Source: Saccharum officinarum
Taxonomy: Eukaryota > Streptophyta > Magnoliopsida > Poales > Poaceae
Reading direction: 5' to 3'
Assembly (NCBI GenBank): GCA_020631735.1
Contig: CM036199.1
Location: 16,883,955-16,947,954 of the forward strand
Length of the DNA stretch: 64,000 nucleotides
This document shows positions 45,711 to 57,312 of the stretch, piece by piece. How positions within the stretch are numbered: the stretch's first letter is position 1; each line of letters starts with the position of its first letter. Below the pieces are notes generated by a model. The model was not told the origin of the DNA, ran no database searches, and saw only the letters and a program-made list of their open reading frames with translations. The position numbers were made by a program, and so were the translations under genes.

Positions 45711-46693
45711 GCGCGGCCTAGGGAGAGCGAGGCCGGAGCTGGTGGATGCGCAGCAGAAGCCATGCCGGGGCCGACGAGCACATGGCGTGGGCATGGCCAG
45801 GAGCCGGCTAGCGCGCAGCCTGGAGCCATGCCCAAGGGTCGATGAGTGGACGAGGAGCTGAGCATAGGACCAGGAGATGGAGAGCACGCGGCCGGGGATG
45901 GCTAGGCGGTGGTGGAGCCTCGCGGACTAGGGGTCCGGCGGCGGAGGAGGAGTGGCCAAGGCGCGTGGCGGCGAGCAGGCCAGGGCGTGCGGTGGTGCCA
46001 CAGGCAAGTTTACGGTCGGCGGCGAGTATGGCCATGACTTGCATAGCAGAACAGAGAGGGAAAGAAACCATGTTTGAATGTTAACGAATCTGCTATCAAA
46101 TTCATCTCATCCCTCCAACCAGACACGAAAACAGAACCACTCCATCCTTTCAACCAAACAATAGAATGAAGCCATTCCATCCCTAAAACAGGAATGGAAC
46201 TGTTCCATTCTACCTCGCTCTTTAACCAAACGCACCCTTAAGGAGCCCGGTCACTCTTTCTCCAAGGCTGTCAGGACCACAAATAAGCCTTTTTCTTTAG
46301 ACAGCAAATAAACCTTGAATTAAAAAAACTTCAATCATCTGATCCTCTCTAATGAAATTTAAAAAAGCGATAATGCTATGTGTCTTACGTCCGACATGAG
46401 CAAAGTCGGATGCTTCCGCAGGCCCACCGCCTCGTTGCTTGCGCTTTTACCCCACCGCTCGTTCTCCCATAAGTTTATTAAAAAAATCACTCATCCTTAT
46501 CCCTTTCGCTTCCTCCTCCCATGTCGCAGTGCCTTGTGGCTGCCCTATCCTGGATGCGGACGCGCCGTCCCGTCGCTGTTGCTGCGCACCCTATCTGCTA
46601 CCGCTCGCTCGCGCCCTGTCGCACGCGCCTATCGCCCCTCCTATTGTGTATGCCGCCTGCTCCCTCCTGTCACGCGCGCTAGTGCTGGTCCGG

Positions 46694-48643
46694 TGAAAGC
46701 CCAAGTTTGATTTTGGTAATTAATGACACCAAGTTGATAATGTCATGTGTTAAGTGTTTTAAGTTAGGCATAAGCAACACATATGATGAAGGTATATGTG
46801 GCAAGGAGTGGTGGCCACAAGATCATAAAGAGATGGTGCATGGACATGAAATGACGATCATGGTGGAGATGCACATAAAATGATGGACATGATGATCAAG
46901 TGGAGGAGAAGGATCTAAGAGCGCAAGGCAAAGGTATAACCATAGGGTTTTCCTTTTGTCGGTCTAAGATGAGTAGAGAAGTGATTGACCGGGCTTAGAA
47001 TACATAGCCGACTATCAAGAGGGGCAATCACGGTTAGCTCGGGAATCAAGTGCCACTAGATCAATGTCTTGAATATATGCATTAGGATCTAGTTGAGAGC
47101 TAACATAACGCCTTGAAAAATGTTTGTGAAATGCTAACACACATGCACTTGGTGGTGTTAGCACATTTGCAAAGGCGATGGAGTTTGAGCGGAAGATAGG
47201 GGTTTGGGTTCCTCTCTCCCTCCCGCCGAGCTTGCGAGGCATGATTCGACGCTTTTTGGGGAAGTAAAATGCCTATTTTCTACTACGCCAGAAGTCAAAA
47301 AAGAAACGGAGGCAAACGGAGGCCACCAGGGCGATCGGACGCTGCACCGAACGCGGTCACGGTTTGACCGGACGCGTCCGGTCAGTTCTTCGCAGCAGTC
47401 ACGCGCGCGGGTGTCAGGGTTTACAACCGACGCGTCCGGTCCCTCACGGAACCGGAGCATCCGGTCAGGCACCCAGAGGAGCAGAGCGGGACGTAGAGCC
47501 GATCGGACGCGCGGCGCGTCTGGTCACGTGCGATCGGACGCGTCCGGTCACGGTGGGAGCTCTCTAGACTCCGACCGGACGCCGGGTGCAGCGCGTCCGG
47601 TCAAACGCTGAAGCGCGTCCGGTCACGGCAACGTCTACTTCTGACGCGCACTGTTTTCGCTTGTCCTGTAGTGATCGGTCGCGTCCGGTCACCCTGACCG
47701 GTGCATCCGGTCAGAACGTTTTGCACTGTGTCGTCCGGTAACGGCTAGCTGCGTACCCCTTCGCTATAAATAGAAGTTGGCCGGGGTTTGGGGGCATCTC
47801 TTGCATATTTTGAGACCTTGAGACATCCTTTGAGCTAGAGAACAACCCCTCCACTCATCTCTTTGCTTGGTTGCATATCTTGAGTGAGATTGAGTGAGAT
47901 TCAAGTGCATTGCTTGAGAGTTACATTCTAGAGGCACTTGATCTTCGAGTTGCTACGGATTTCTTGTTACTCTTCCGTGTTTCCCGACACGGTAGACGGC
48001 TTGGAGCAGCGAAGGTGATTGAGCTCATAATTGAAGATTGTTGGAGCCCTCACCAAGTGTTGTAAGGGGTTCTTGATCCTTCCCCGCGGGAGTTCGCGAA
48101 TTAGATACTCTAGTAGAGCTCGCGGCTTGGAAGATCCCCATCTTGTGTGCAGTTGTGCGGTGCCCACCGAGGGTTCGACTCTTGATAGTCGATTAGCTCA
48201 CGAACCAACAAGTGAGTGCATCGCCACAATGAGGAGTAGCTTGCCGGGAAGCAAGTGAACCTCGGTAAAATCTTGTGTCATCTCTTTGCCGAGGATTTCT
48301 CTTGTGGTTGCTCATTGTGATTGCTTCTTCGAGTGCATTACTTCTTTACATCGTTGGTATAAGAATCAAGTCACTTGCTCTTTACTTTCTTGTACTAGTC
48401 CTAGTGTAGTTTGCTTAGTGTAGCCTTTATCACATATGAGTAAGTAGCTTAGTGACTTAGTCTTGTTGGTGTGTATTAGAGATCATAGCCTAGCTTCACT
48501 AGAATTGTATAGGTGGCTTGCATAGTATAGTTGAGTTAGTGCTAGAATTAGCTTAGCCATCTTTTATACTAATGTAGTTGTTTAGTGAAGTTTGTAGATT
48601 TTTAAATAGGCTATTCACCCCCTCTAGCCATTTGGACCTTACA
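46694..48643 (+). mobile_element. Solo LTR of palindrome-array family, exact target duplication
   Basis: 1950 bp from TGAAAGCCCAAGTTTGG to GGACCTTACA, flanked by the exact 5-bp repeat TCCGG (46689-46693, 48644-48648). No internal retrotransposon sequence remains, as expected after recombination between two LTRs. A TATAAATA box lies near 47765, and the 18-bp palindrome occurs at 47366-47383. This is the best-defined copy and anchors the others as LTRs. Confidence 0.9.
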
Positions 48644-48777
48644 TCCGGCCGACCCAAGGCCCTGGTGGTGCTCCGCGTGCCACTGCTGCTGGATGCTAGT
48701 TGTGCTTGGCGCCGCCCCTTGCCGTCGGCTCCCACCCCGACGGCCAGAATTGACTGGCACATGCTCTCTCCCTCTCC

Positions 48778-49170
48778 TATGTTGCAAATATATGTTTCAG
48801 ACATTTAAGAGGTATGTTGTAGTTGTTTCATATGGATGTTGCAAAAATAGATCAGGGGACGTTGCACAAGTTGCATATATTGCAAATGTTTCAGAGACAT
48901 GTTGCAAGAGTTTGTTCAAAATGTTTAATCTGTTCCAAACATATGTTACAAGCGTTTTAATATGGATGTTGCATATGTTTCACACATATGTTGCAACAGT
49001 ATGTTCCAAATGTTTCATCTGTTTCGGTCTTCCGTTGCAGCAAGTGTTTTCATGTTGCAAATTGCAAGTGTTCTATCTAAATGTTGCATATGTTTCACAC
49101 ATATGTTGCAAGTGTATTTTTCCAGATATTTCATCTGTTTCAGACGCATATTGCATTCAAGTGTTCCATG
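48778..49170. repeat. TGTTGC/TTTCA-rich segment
   Basis: Irregular copies of ATGTTGCATATGTTTCACACATATG, as at 34805-35160. The shared word GCAAAAATAGATCAGG appears in both. Confidence 0.7.
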
Positions 49171-49444
49171 TTGTATGTATTCATGCTGTTCGGAGAGTCA
49201 GGGGCACGGGGGAGTGATAGTGGTACGGCACTGGTGTCGGGGAATGGGGCGTGGCGAGCCGATGGCCATTGGACGTGGCGCGCGGCGGTCCGAGTCACGA
49301 CGGGGCGAGGCAAACAGATGAGAGCGGGGTGCGTGGATGGGGGTGGGTCGAATTGAGGCGGTTGGGGTCACGACGGGGCGCAGGCTGTGCAAGCGCACGC
49401 GGAAAACGGCCGTCCGATCCATCGTACGTCTGGGCGCCCGTCCG

Positions 49445-50239
49445 TTAAAAAAAATTCTCAACTTTTAGACATGGAACCGAACCAAAACTCTGAATCTTAA
49501 TATAATATAACATGATACGACTCTTGCTGGTATAAACAACCTGTTTCCTCGATGAACATTGAAACAGATTTTTCGCTATGTACTTTTTTCAGAAGCAAAT
49601 TCGGGCCTCCAAACGATTTTATGTTCAGATTGACCATCTGAATGTCTCAAGAGCAAGTTCTGCTCAGAAATTGTAAGCCTGCACTGTGTACTGTAAAAGC
49701 ATCCGACAAAACCATATAGCGGAGAAAGGAGCTGCAGCGCGTAATGTAAAGCCTCCGTTAAAGCAACCGCGTCCGCTAAATCTAGCGCAATAGCGGACGT
49801 TCGCCACGCGCGCTGACAGAGAGGAGGAAAAAAACGGCGGGCCCCACTGTTTCAATCCTTAAAAAATGTTATAACTCATAAACCAAAAACTCAAATTAAA
49901 TTTCGATTACACTATTGAATTCGTTTCAAAAAATCCTTCAAAACTAGATCTCACGTGGATATATTTAGATAAGTGACAAGTGAACCCCACAGTAAATAGA
50001 GGATGATATAGAGGATAGATAAGTGCGAGAGAAATAAGCGTAGAAAAAAAAATCTTGATGACCAGACAGGCTAAGTGACCTCTCATCCCGAACCGACGCT
50101 TCCCAAACTAAGACCTTCCGAGCCCTTGATAAGCTGACTCCGTGGCCACTGACCGGCGGCGCAGCCGTTGACTTTTCTGCTTTAATTCCCCATCCCCCTC
50201 CCAAATCTTTCGTCTCGTGAGGCAAGAAGCGGCGGCGGC
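49445..50239. other. Intergenic and 5' region of the small membrane protein gene
   Basis: AT-rich until about 50080, then a GC-rich probable leader. The CTTTTCTGCTTTAATTCCCC stretch at 50172 may be part of the 5' UTR. No TATA box chosen. Confidence 0.45.
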
Positions 50240-50401
50240 ATGGACCGGAACCTGAGCGGGTTCCTGATCGGGTGCGTGGGCACCGCCGTGACGCTGCTGG
50301 CGTACCAGCAGACGGTGGTGACCAGCACGCAGTGCGTCGCCGCCGGCTTCGTCGTCCTCCTCTTCGCCCTCTTCGTCAAGGAAGGATTCCTCTCCCTCTG
50401 A
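50240..50401 (+). CDS. Small two-pass membrane protein, 53 residues
   Basis: ATG at 50240 lies in GGCGGCGGCATGG, a typical grass start context. The frame reads MDRNLSGFLIGCVGTAVTLL..., with membrane segments at about residues 7-22 and 34-47, a short loop (QQTVVTSTQC) and a KEGFLSL tail before TGA. Codons are strongly G/C-ending, unlike the AT-rich flanks, which supports real coding. The N-terminal MDRNLSGF and KEGF ends resemble a small uncharacterised plant membrane protein family as I remember it, but this was not checked. No function can be given. It is below usual length cut-offs and could be missed by annotation. Confidence 0.68.
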   Translation: MDRNLSGFLIGCVGTAVTLLAYQQTVVTSTQCVAAGFVVLLFALFVKEGFLSL

Positions 50402-51527
50402 ATCTCTGGTGCGCGGTGCGCCTCAGCCATGAGCCCAGGAGGCATCATCGCCCCTTCGTCTCCGCTAGCTGCTTGTATTTCTGCTTGCTTGATAGTTCAG
50501 TCCCGCAGCTGCGGCTGTGCTCCTCAGGTTCTTGGAAAAAACTGTAACTTTTATGTAGTGCTTGGTTGAGTACTGTGACACGGATGATTGTTGCTGGTTT
50601 GAAGGGTCTACTCTGTCGGAATCGATGTACTATCTTACTAGTATGTACTTGATCGAAGAACAGCAGACAGCAGACCAGCATAGTTCTTGCTTGCCTTTAG
50701 CTAATTATTGGTACGCGAATCCTGATTGAATTGAGCCTGGTGTTGCCGTTGTTCGTTTCCTACTGATACACTTTGGCTTGCCAATTCATCTATATGTTTA
50801 CTTTATATAGGAGTACAAGTATAATAACTGCTTGTAAGTGAGAGTTTTTCCTCCTTTGTTGGCATGAATTCACCCAAAAAGATCGATGTTGTTTCCCACA
50901 GTTTTTAGCCTCAGCTACAGGAACCAGGAAGCGACTGCAGTTCTTCTCACAACTACAATGAAACAGAGTTCCTCAGTTTACCTACTCACCTGTCGCAGTA
51001 GATTCGTTTGAAGCGTCCTACGCAAAATGAATACACCCTTCTGCATTTGGTTTAATGTTTATGGAACGAGATATTCTATTATCATCTAACTTCTTGGTTT
51101 TTATTTAGTTTGTGGAATAGAATAAGTTGATATATCACAGCCTCATTTCTTATAAGCTAATAATTAGTACTGGCATGAGTAACAAAGTCATTCCACTAAA
51201 TCTAAGAGATGGATTCATGATACATTACATTATCTAGAATGGGTTGATTCCCTAAACCAAACACTCTGTTACAAAAAGAAGTAAATGGATAATGCTCAGT
51301 CATACATGCCTCAAGATGAAATAGTAATACACGCCCATACATAAACAGCTCACCCTATTATCTTTGTCAGCACAGCGCTGTTTCCTCCATCTCCTTGCCT
51401 CGTCTATACACATCACCTTCTAACTGGTTCAAACTAATCTGCTAGAGACATGGTTCTGCTGATCGCGGCAAAAGAACGCCGACTCTGACACTGGCACCGA
51501 TATTTTTTTCAGACGTGCATCCCTTCT
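50402..51527. other. 3' flanks of two convergent genes
   Basis: Holds the 3' UTR of the small protein gene (plus) and, near 51400-51527, that of the transporter (minus). Nothing else recognised. Confidence 0.45.
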
Positions 51528-54072
51528 TCAGTAGTCGAGAACAATCTTCTTCACAGAAGCGTACGTGCCAGCCGCCGCAACCACGGAGCCCAGAACAATA
51601 ATGGTGGCGATCAGCGCGACCTCCGCCCTGCTGCAGCGCGCCACGCCGAAGATCTTGAGGTAGAAGATGCTGGGGAGCAGCATCGCGGCCATGACGCTGA
51701 GGAGCGAGCCGACAAACTCCATGAGGTGTCCAAAGAAGGGCACGGCGAGCGCGACGACGACCATGCTAACGACCAGCAGCGTCCTGACCATCACGTTCAC
51801 GGACCTCTTGCTGCTGCGGCCGGGGCCGGAGCCGGCGGCGACGAGCAGCCTCTCCTCCACTGCCGTCGCCAGCGGCGTCACCATCAGGGCGTACTTGGAG
51901 AAGGGGTTGATCAGCATGGTGTAGATCGCTAGCTTCGAGACGATCTTGCCCTCGGGCAGGTTTAGCGTCACCTGAGACTTGACGTCGTCGCCGTACATGA
52001 GGTAGCCGAGGATCGCCATGGATCCGTAGTTGAGAGTGCACGCGACGAAGCATATGACAAGCACCTATATGCAAGCGGAAGACAGACACGAACAAATATT
52101 CAGTTTTGTCAGCGGAAGTAAAAGGATTTAGCCTTGTAATGTACTCCATGGCAGCATATGCATAGGTCGATAGGATAAAGTATACTGTCCAGTCACTATC
52201 ATAGTATATTTTTACGCTACTATTGTTTAATAGTGAACCATTGTAGTAGAAGACAAAACATTTGGGCCTTGTTGTTTAGATACCAGATTTCATCTTCAAA
52301 TTCCATTATGCAAAAAAGAAATTCTCGTCACATCAAAATGTCGGCGCATGTTTAGAGTTAAATATAGATGAAATAAAAAACTAATTATACAGTTTTGTTG
52401 TACTTTGCGAGATGAACATTTTAAACCTAATTAATCAATGTTTGGACAATTATTATTAAATAAAAATAAAATTGCTACAGCATTACACAGTGTTTCCTGT
52501 GCAAATTTGGTGCACCAACTTTAGTATCTAAACAAGCCCTCCACGCATCAGTTTGGAAGCACACATGACACATGGAGATGGCAGCGCAGGTGACTCCGAG
52601 GCACTAGTATCATAGTCGGCCAGGACAGCTGCTAGTGAAGGCTATTTGTTTTTCTAGAAACCTACTGATCGTTAGTACGTACTCCATCCATAAAAAAAAG
52701 AAAGAGTTCGTCTTATTTAAAAACTTTATATAAATTATAAAATAAATAAATTATTTAAATATATTTTTAATAATAAAATAAGTCATAACAAAATAGATAA
52801 TATTTAAATAAAAAGTTTGAATAAGACGGATGATCAAACAAGATGTTTAAAAGTAAAAAATGACACTCTTTTTTTTGGACGGAGGGAGTATCACAGGCAG
52901 TCAGTCAGGCATTGAGTTTCCCTTTTTTGGTATCTGGAACTTTTGTTCAGGACAAATGTTACTTTCACTTCAACACAAAAAAATGCAGTGGTACAAGTAG
53001 AATGAACTAAAAGGAAGCAAAGCATTCTGTTTTCTCGGTGCCATGAGTCCCATGACCATGAGAATAATGCACAGCATGTTCAAAAAAAAGAGAGAGAGAG
53101 AATAATGCACAGCAAAGCAACTCACCCTGGAGAACCTTTTCTTTTCCTTCATGGAGTTGCAGAGCGTGGGGAAAATGGCATGGCCGCAGTAGCAGAAGGT
53201 GTAGAGGCCCAGAGCAGTGGGGAGGCCACTGACGTTGAGCATCCTCCCCCTGGCCCGGAACCCGACGCCGTCGGCGATCGCTGTCCACAGCACGCAGACG
53301 ACGACGATGGCCGACGCGAGCACGCCGCTGGCGGACACGTAGGCGAGCACACCGAGGCTCCGGAGCCACGTGGTGGGCAGGGTGACGAGGGCGACGAGGA
53401 CGACGAAGAGCTGCTTCCCGGAGACAACGAGGAGGGCGGCGCCACCGTCGCCGCCGAGGCCGAGGCTGATGCTGGTGCCCGGGAACAGCTTGTCCAGGTT
53501 GTCCCCCTCCATGATGAGGAAGCCGGTGGCGACGAGGTAGAGCTCGGCGTAGAGGAACGCGGACGCGGCGAGGCGGCCGCCGCGCCCGAACGCGAGCGCG
53601 CCGATGTCCGGGTAGCCCCGCACGGCCGGGGACGCGTCCATGCACCGCTGCAGGAGCAGGCCCGTGTAGCAGCACACCGCCGCGACGACGAGCAGCAGCG
53701 CCAGGCTCAGCCACCCGCCCTCCGACAGCGCGTACGGGATGGACAGCAGCCCGACGCCTGAGAGAAACCCGAAAGAACAACCAACGTTGTTAGCATGGCA
53801 ACACCACCCTGTACTGTAACTCCAGTAGAAACGAAACTGGCAACGCAGGATGCAAACGCGACGTGTGTACACTCACCGGAGAGGCCGTTGAGGCCATTGA
53901 AGCAGGTCCGCACGAAGCTCGCGCCGCCGTCGGGCTCCGCCGGGCCGAAGCCGTGTGCCTCCGGGTCCTTGCACGCCTCGTAGGCATGGAGGAGGGGCTG
54001 CTGCACCAGGCCCTGCAGCGCGGCCGGCGAGCCGTCGGGAGGACCGCGCGACGCTGCTCCACCATTGGCCAT
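51528..54072 (-). CDS. Vacuolar amino acid transporter, AVT1-type (AAAP family)
   Basis: Three exons, 54072-53877, 53757-53126 and 52064-51528, join with GT/AG sites and correct phases into 454 residues. After a variable N-terminus of about 50 residues comes SFVRTCFNGLNGLSGVGLLSIP, the AVT1 hallmark at the start of the first helix; then YPDIGALAFG, ELYLVATGFLIMEGDNL, the YCGHAIFPT segment and LINPFSKYALMVTPLA in the last exon. About eleven hydrophobic segments fit the amino acid/auxin permease fold. AVT1 proteins move neutral amino acids across the tonoplast in exchange for protons; direction and substrate here are inferred from family. Intron 2 (1061 bp) holds two MITEs. The frame is intact. 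Confidence 0.92.
52264..52539. mobile_element. MITE in transporter intron 2
   Basis: Ends GGGCCTTGTTGTTTAGATACC and GTATCTAAACAAGCCC are inverted. It shares interior words (ATACAGTTTTGTTGTACTTTG, CCTAATTAATCAA) with 12908-13182. Confidence 0.7.
52682..52888. mobile_element. Stowaway-like MITE in transporter intron 2
   Basis: CTCCATCCATAAAAAAAAGA and TTTTTTTTGGACGGAGGGAG, with TA at 52680-52681 and 52889-52890. Confidence 0.8.
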
Positions 54073-54383
54073 ATCTTATCCGGCTGCGCACTTCCGTTGC
54101 AGCTAGCAAGTTGGCGCCGCGCGCGCACGCACCTGGTGGAGCAGAAGCGAACCGAACATAGAGCAGAGCACCGCCGCGCGAGCCGTAAATAACAAGCCTG
54201 CGTTGTTTATGGGCAGGGATGAAAACAACGGAAACGATCGGTAGGAGGCTAAATCTTCAGTGAAAGCAACGTAGCTTTTTGAATGATTACAATAATATAA
54301 GTTTTAAATATATCGCTAGCATAAGTGATATTCTCTGATAAAAGCATGTAGATGAGAATACTATACTGAGTCACCGAGCTCAC

Positions 54384-54500
54384 TGGCAGTCATTTTCACT
54401 TTTTTTTTCTCTAAAACGAAATCGATATGATATCGTCGGAAACGAATACTCGGCGGTCATTTTCGCTTTTTTTTTCTCGAAAACAAAATCGATATGATGT
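54384..54500. repeat. Tandem pair of about 70 bp
   Basis: AAAACGAAATCGATATGAT with the preceding TCATTTTCRCTTTTTTTTTCTC occurs twice. The following GTCGGAAACGAATACG motif resumes after the MITE at about 54844. Confidence 0.6.
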
Positions 54501-54841
54501 TGGCCTTGTTTAGTTCGTGGGTAAAAAGTTTTCTGTGTCACATCGGATGTTTCATGAGATATTAGAAGAGATGATCGCATACTAATAAAAAACTAATTAC
54601 ATAATTCGTCTGAAAACCGCGAGATGAATTTATTAAACCTAATTAATCCGTCATTAGCACATATGTGTACAGTATCAATTATGGCTAATCATAGACTAAT
54701 TAGGCTTAAAAGATTCGTCTCCTAAAATCCTTACAAACTGTGTAATTAGTTATTTTTTATCTATATTTAATGCTCCTTGTATGTGTCAAATATTTGATGG
54801 GACGGGATAAAAAGTTTTTAGATGGGAACTAAACGGGGCCA
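54501..54841. mobile_element. MITE with TGGCCTTGTTTAG ends
   Basis: TGGCCTTGTTTAGTTC and GAACTAAACGGGGCCA are inverted ends, with a symmetric interior (TAATTACATAATTCGTC / AAACTGTGTAATTAGTTA). It splits the preceding repeat. Superfamily unassigned. Confidence 0.7.
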
Positions 54842-55774
54842 TTGTCGGAAACAAATACGACGCTGATATTCTAGTAATTTCGAAAACGATAGTAGTCAAT
54901 CAAAAAATACATCGATAACGATCGAAATTCATGAGAACAATATCCTCAAAAACGATAAACACGTTAAATCATAGATCATGCGAAGATCCATATAACTCAT
55001 CCTATCTCAAGTGACAATCTCCACCTATATTATATATTTAATATTAAAAGAGGCAAAATTTTAGCCTATATTTTTCGTATGGTTATTTTTCATCTGGCCT
55101 CGACGAAGACTTGAGCGCACGGTACAAGATAACAACGCTAGGCAGGATCCAAAACATAGTAAGCACCCGGATCTCCTTCCCAAAATCAAATCCAGAACGC
55201 ACACGTCATGACCTGTACCCAGCAACGCACCAAACCAAATCCAGATTCCAGATCGATTCCAAAACGAAATCATGAAAATCACGTAACAAATAAAGGCCAA
55301 GTACGCACGGTACAACACAACAACGCTACTTGATTTCCTCTGTCCCTAGATGGGCACGAAATCTTTATCGAGGATTTTCCAATCCAAATCGGCAAGCAAA
55401 ACCGAGAAATCAAAACCACCACGTCAATCCAAATCCGAACCCAAATCAGATTAGACTCACTATAGAAAGACAAATAGCTTATATATCAAATCTCCTTCTC
55501 CTCCGACTAAAAAGAACAAAACTAAGATCACCTCTTGGTGCGTAAAAAATTTTCGGCTCACCTCCTACCGCGTACGTGCGATCCCCACCCCGCGATCCTC
55601 ACCTTCTACTGCCTACGTGCGATCCCTCACCTTCCTCTTCGGCTCTCGCTCGTGCGCCCACAGAAGGAAAGGAAGGGTGCACAGAGGAGATTTTTTTTTA
55701 TTTTTAGCCCAAATTTGAAACATATTTTAAATTTGACCCGAATTTAAAAGTTTTTTTTAAAACTAGCCCGTTTG

Positions 55775-55934
55775 GCCCCGCCACCATGTATGGCGGGGCA
55801 ATTGCACTGAACCCCGCCATGTATGGTGGCGGGGTGCAGGGGCCACATGGCACCATGCAGGCCAGCGTGGAAGGGTGTACCCCGCCATGATGCGTGGCGG
55901 GGTACCCCTAACCCGCCACCGATCATGGCGGGGT
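55775..55934. repeat. Cluster of four CCCCGCCA/TGGCGGGG hairpins
   Basis: Four imperfect hairpins follow one another at 55775-55799, 55811-55835, 55878-55904 and 55911-55934. Each has arms around CCCCGCCA and TGGCGGGG and a 5-9 base loop. Surrounding sequence is AT-rich to the left. Function unknown. Confidence 0.75.
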
Positions 55935-56350
55935 ACAACCCCGCCCATTTAAAAGGCAGATGATTGCGTGTATTGGAATTTAGAACTCGTACCAACACGA
56001 CCCTTAATTGCACATGATGATATGCCACGTCTCGCAAGTTTCATGTCAGAGTCATGGGGCTGCCAGATGATCCAGAGGCAAAAGGGAATGGGGCATCCGC
56101 TTGAGAAGTGAGGACAGTTGTTGGTACAAGTTTATTCTTATATTCATTCATAGCATAATTCAATCCATGGTGGTATGGTATGTGAGTTATTTATTTCACA
56201 ATAATTCTAGAGGGGATTGTTTTTTTCATCCATCCTTGTTTTCAGAGTTATGCACTAGTTGCTTTGTCATGCAAGGTATCTCATCATTCTGAATATTTAT
56301 TTCTTTCACGAGAGTCAGGCATGTACTATACACCATATTGTTCAGCTTTG

Positions 56351-56357
56351 CATATAT

Positions 56358-56452
<95 letters not shown>

Positions 56453-56457
56453 ATATA
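56351..56457. repeat. (TA)n microsatellite
   Basis: About 105 bp of TA repeat with rare interruptions. Confidence 0.95.
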
Positions 56458-56614
56458 GCCATGTTTCAATAATGTAAACCCAAGCTTTAGGATTGCAACT
56501 GTGACTGACAAACTAGAATAGAATTAATCATGTGACGCTAGCATCAGTCGCATCCTATCTTTCAGACTTACAGTTGTTGAGCTTTTAAAGGGCCATATGA
56601 GATGTTTCCTCGGC

Positions 56615-56714
56615 NNNNNNNNNNNNNNNNNNNNNNNNNNNNNNNNNNNNNNNNNNNNNNNNNNNNNNNNNNNNNNNNNNNNNNNNNNNNNNNNNNNNNN
56701 NNNNNNNNNNNNNN
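56615..56714. other. Assembly gap (100 N)
   Basis: Exactly 100 N; the round number suggests a gap of unknown size. The following 90 bp (to about 56810) are the right end of a MITE (TTTTTAGGAACTAAACATGCC) whose left part is missing. Confidence 0.98.
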
Positions 56715-57063
56715 TTATTTATATTTAATATTTCATGCATGCGTCAAAGATTCAATGTGATGGAAAATCTCGAAAATTTTTGTAAATTTTTAGGAACTAA
56801 ACATGCCTATAGGGTCCTCGTATATAATAGCGGCAGGCATTGCATAGCGAGCCTCGGCGTCCGTGCAAAGGCGAGGGTCCGCAGAACGTGTGAGAGAACG
56901 GATGAGAGAGGGAGAAGGTGCGAATACACGGTGCCGAAAAATCCAATACGGAAGGAAGAGAGGTGTGGGAAGGCCTTGTTAATCCAATACGGAAGGAGAG
57001 AGGTGTGTGGGAAGGCCTGGTTGAGATGCGAAAAATTTTCGGTCAAAATGTCAATGTTGAAAT

Positions 57064-57312
57064 AGATTTTCGGATACTAATAAAAAACTAATTACATAAT
57101 TTATCTAGAAACTGCGAGATGAATTTATTAAATATAATTAATCTGTCATTAGCATATTTGTACTGTAGCAATTTAGTATCAAATCACGGACTAATTAGGC
57201 TCAAAACGTTTGTCTCGCAATTTACATGCAAACTGTATCATTAATTTTTTTTATTTTGTCTATATTTAATACCTCATACATGCATATACCGTAAAATTTG
57301 ATGGGATAGTTT
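57064..57312. mobile_element. MITE remnant, same type as 54501-54841
   Basis: Contains TAATAAAAAACTAATTACATAAT, GCGAGATGAATTTATTAAA and the mirrored AAACTGTATCATTAATTT, but the terminal GTTTAG ends are lost. Confidence 0.55.

Larger units (their letters stand above)
42967..46237. mobile_element. PIF/Harbinger (Tourist)-like element, split by an LTR
   Basis: Ends CGTGCTGTTTGGTTGAGGAGC and, inverted, GGGTGCGTTTGGTTAAAGAGC, with TTA on both outer sides (42964-42966, 46238-46240). Without the LTR insertion (43113-45710) the element is about 670 bp. No transposase; the right part (45711-46090) is GC-rich and unassigned. Confidence 0.65.
46368..49444 (+). mobile_element. Second Mutator-like element of the same family, split by an LTR
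   Basis: The left end CGATAATGCTATGTGTC resembles that of 31859, and the TGTTGC-rich interior is shared. Flanks TTAAAAAAG and TTAAAAAAA match at 8 of 9 bases, but this is low-complexity sequence. The right end GGGCGCCCGTCCG lacks the TTGCTAG-type tip, so the right boundary is uncertain. A GC-rich stretch (46400-46690) may be a captured fragment; not identified. Confidence 0.5.

Noticed and set aside
53105..53761. 218-codon plus-strand frame across the transporter gene
   Set aside because: Antisense shadow of the GC-rich exon 2; Glu/Ala/Gly-rich with no domain.
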